Positions 5,480 to 6,434 of a stretch of 6,434 nucleotides of DNA are shown here, in pieces. The DNA is from an uncultured Actinomycetes bacterium (lineage in GTDB: Bacteria > Actinomycetota > Thermoleophilia > Solirubrobacterales > 70-9): contig CAMLHB010000135.1 in NCBI GenBank assembly GCA_946479725.1, positions 1-6,434 on the forward strand, given 5' to 3'. Made by a program: the position numbers and the translations under genes. The notes under the pieces were generated by a model. That model searched no databases and was not told the origin of the DNA. It saw only the letters and a list, made by a program, of their open reading frames with translations. Position 1 is the stretch's first letter. Each line of letters starts with the position of its first letter.

Positions 5480-6105
5480 CTGGCGGTGCCCTGCAGCGCG
5501 CTCGCCACGCCCTCGAGGTCGGCGACGAAGCCGGCGAACTCGGCCTCGCGCTCGTCGTGCTCGCGGAGGCGGATGATCGCCGAGGGGTGGATGGTGACCG
5601 CGGCGACCGGGGCCAGCGGCGACTCCAACGGCCGACCGCGGTCCTTCGTCACCTTCACCTTCGGCCCGAACAGCGACCGCGCCGCCGTCGCGCCCATCGC
5701 CAGCACCGCCCCCGGCTTCACCACCTCGACCTCGGCCATCAGCCACGGCTTACAGGCCTCGATCTCGCCGGCCCGCGGCCTCTGGTGCAGCCGCCGCCTT
5801 CCCCGCGGCTTCCACTTGAAGTGCTTGACGGCGTTGGTCACGTAGGCCTGCGAACGATCGATCCCCGCCTCCGCCAGCGCCTGGTCGAGCAACCGTCCCG
5901 CCGGCCCCACGAACGGCTCCCCGGCCAAATCCTCTTTATCCCCCGGCTGCTCCCCGACCAGCATCAGCTCCGCGCTCTTCCGTCCCTCCCCGAACACCGC
6001 CTGCGTGGCGTCCTCATACAGCGGGCACCCCCGGCATCCCTGCACCGCCTCCCGCAACGCCGTCAGCGACCGGGAACCGGGCAAAAACTCCGCAGCACTC
6101 GCCAT
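5476..6105 (-). CDS. udgX: UdgX-type uracil-DNA glycosylase (covalent uracil-DNA binder)
   Basis: The 209-residue protein has the uracil-DNA glycosylase motifs in their UdgX form: GEQPGDKEDLAG at 51-62, F65 in PFVGPAGR, TNAVKHFK at 90-97, the UdgX-specific basic loop RRRLHQRP at 103-110, and HPSAIIR at 173-179. In the Mycobacterium smegmatis UdgX the loop reads KRRIH and its histidine bonds covalently to the deoxyribose after uracil is removed; H107 is the equivalent here. C24, C27 and C118 are likely iron-sulphur ligands, and H95 sits where family 4 enzymes have another cysteine. The protein should act in uracil-DNA repair or protection. No Shine-Dalgarno site precedes the ATG; a GTTT-N17-GGGTAG element lies nine bases upstream, suggesting a leaderless transcript. 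It overlaps the topoisomerase IB start by four bases. Confidence 0.94.
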   Translation of the reverse strand: MASAAEFLPGSRSLTALREAVQGCRGCPLYEDATQAVFGEGRKSAELMLVGEQPGDKEDLAGEPFVGPAGRLLDQALAEAGIDRSQAYVTNAVKHFKWKPRGRRRLHQRPRAGEIEACKPWLMAEVEVVKPGAVLAMGATAARSLFGPKVKVTKDRGRPLESPLAPVAAVTIHPSAIIRLREHDEREAEFAGFVADLEGVASALQGTAR

Positions 6106-6114
6106 AACCGCCCG

Positions 6115-6141
6115 CTACCCGAGCGCCAAGGGGGGAGAAAC
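6115..6141 (-). promoter_or_regulatory. Candidate SigB/SigF-type promoter of udgX
   Basis: On the minus strand GTTT (6138-6141) and GGGTAG (6115-6120) are separated by 17 bases, and nine bases lie between GGGTAG and the ATG. Five of six -10 bases match the GGGTAT stress-sigma consensus. The layout matches the element before the 76-residue gene. A G rather than T at the last -10 position weakens it. Confidence 0.35.
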
Positions 6142-6169
6142 CGCCCCGCCCAACCCTTAGGGAGGACAT

Positions 6170-6280
6170 GCCACCCGCGCCCCCAAATCCCCCGCCCCCT
6201 CTCCGCGAAACCGCAAGCGAGGCCGATAATCGATCTCTCGCGCGGTTTCGCGAGAGGGAGCGGGGGATTGCGAGGGTGGC
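6170..6280. repeat. Long imperfect inverted repeat (about 111 bases) upstream of the AbiEi-like gene
   Basis: The core arms are 6186-6214 and 6242-6269. They are reverse complements apart from one base gap and one mismatch. Inside, GCGAG (6217-6221) pairs with CTCGC (6237-6241) after a two-base bulge. Outside, GCCACCC (6170-6176) pairs with GGGTGGC (6274-6280) across an uneven internal loop. The resulting hairpin would be very stable. The right arm holds the GGGGGA ribosome site (6262-6267) and the outer stem holds the GTG start (6276-6278) of the next gene. It could be a dispersed palindromic repeat (REP or MITE-like), a regulatory hairpin, or a two-way terminator. No transposase or clear target duplication is visible. 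Confidence 0.8.
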
Positions 6281-6434
6281 TGATCGCCAGCATGGGGTTG
6301 TTACTCGCGGTCAGATGATTCGGATGGGTTTCGAGGAGGGGGCGATCAAGCGAAGGCTGGCGGCAGGACGGCTTCATGAAATCCAGCGTGGGGTTTATGC
6401 ACCCGGTCGGAGACGACTGCCCCGCCAAGGACGG
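6276..6434 (+). CDS. AbiEi-type winged-helix N-terminal domain protein, cut off by window edge
   Basis: The first 53 residues are visible, reading ADRQHGVVTRGQMIRMGF then EEGAIKRRLAAGRLHEIQ and RGVYAPGRR. This is the N-terminal winged-helix domain found in AbiEi-family antitoxin-like proteins of actinobacteria: QHGVVTRGQ begins helix 1-2, GAIKRRLAAGRL is the recognition region, and RGVYAPG is the wing. In many actinobacterial members this domain is followed by a DUF559/Vsr-like nuclease-type domain; whether that is so here lies outside the window. The GTG at 6276 is chosen because GGGGGA lies eight bases upstream; the frame stays open further left through the inverted repeat, so an earlier start cannot be excluded. 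Being an actual toxin-antitoxin component is unproven. Confidence 0.75.
   Translation, partial: MADRQHGVVTRGQMIRMGFEEGAIKRRLAAGRLHEIQRGVYAPGRRRLPRQGR

Noticed and set aside
5480..5746. N-terminal extension of topoisomerase IB into udgX
   Set aside because: The frame is open but the extra residues are G/R-rich shadow sequence inside udgX. The family N-terminus fits the GTG at 5479, which makes a typical GTGA overlap.
6063..6428. Minus-strand 121-codon frame across the inverted repeat
   Set aside because: It overlaps both the palindrome and the start of the AbiEi-like gene on the other strand. The similar peptide strings it shows (for example KPRERSIIGLACGFAERGRG) arise because the two arms are complementary, not because of a real protein repeat.
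6276..6434. Complete AbiE toxin-antitoxin system
   Set aside because: Only an AbiEi-type winged-helix N-terminus is visible and no AbiEii toxin is in the window. Such domains are common in actinobacterial proteins that are not part of a pair.

Overview
This is a 6.4 kb chromosomal window of high GC content, roughly 70 percent by eye, with strong codon bias toward G/C in third positions and frequent GTG starts. The protein families present (UdgX-type uracil-DNA glycosylase, poxvirus-like topoisomerase IB, DUF1360 protein, STAS antagonist, AbiEi-type winged-helix protein) fit a soil actinobacterium. The protein flavour suggests Thermoleophilia/Solirubrobacterales, but that placement is inference. 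No rRNA, tRNA, CRISPR array, transposase or phage gene is visible. The window looks like ordinary chromosome carrying one conspicuous palindromic element near its right end.

Layout, left to right. (1) 1-477, minus: the N-terminal 159 residues of a helical, ferritin-like protein that runs off the left edge. (2) 602-1384, minus: a two-gene unit encoding a small winged-helix protein followed by a DUF1360 membrane protein. (3) 1419-1772, plus: a STAS-domain anti-sigma-factor antagonist, divergent from the winged-helix gene across 34 bases and convergent with the next gene across 11 bases. (4) 1784-2014, minus: an unrecognised 76-residue protein with a candidate stress-sigma promoter just before its start. 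(5) 2107-4360, minus: a zinc-dependent, NAD-linked alcohol/formaldehyde-dehydrogenase-like enzyme followed closely by an extended SDR (NAD(P)-dependent epimerase/dehydratase family). (6) 4454-6105, minus: udgX followed by topoisomerase IB, with the topoisomerase GTG start overlapping the udgX TGA stop. (7) 6170-6280: a long imperfect inverted repeat. (8) 6276-6434, plus: the first 53 residues of an AbiEi-type winged-helix protein that runs off the right edge.

How the parts may work together. udgX and topoisomerase IB form a DNA-maintenance pair, and both families form covalent bonds with DNA. The dehydrogenase and SDR look like a small redox or aldehyde-handling unit. The STAS protein belongs to the partner-switching pathways that control SigB/SigF-type sigma factors. 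Two genes in the window (the 76-residue protein and udgX) have a GTTT-N16/17-GGGTA promoter-like arrangement at the same distance from their ATG, and neither has a Shine-Dalgarno site. That would fit leaderless, stress-sigma-dependent transcription, but it is inferred from pattern only.

The points most worth checking are the udgX-topoisomerase coupling, the inverted repeat that would bury the ribosome site and start codon of the last gene, and the matching promoter-like pair.
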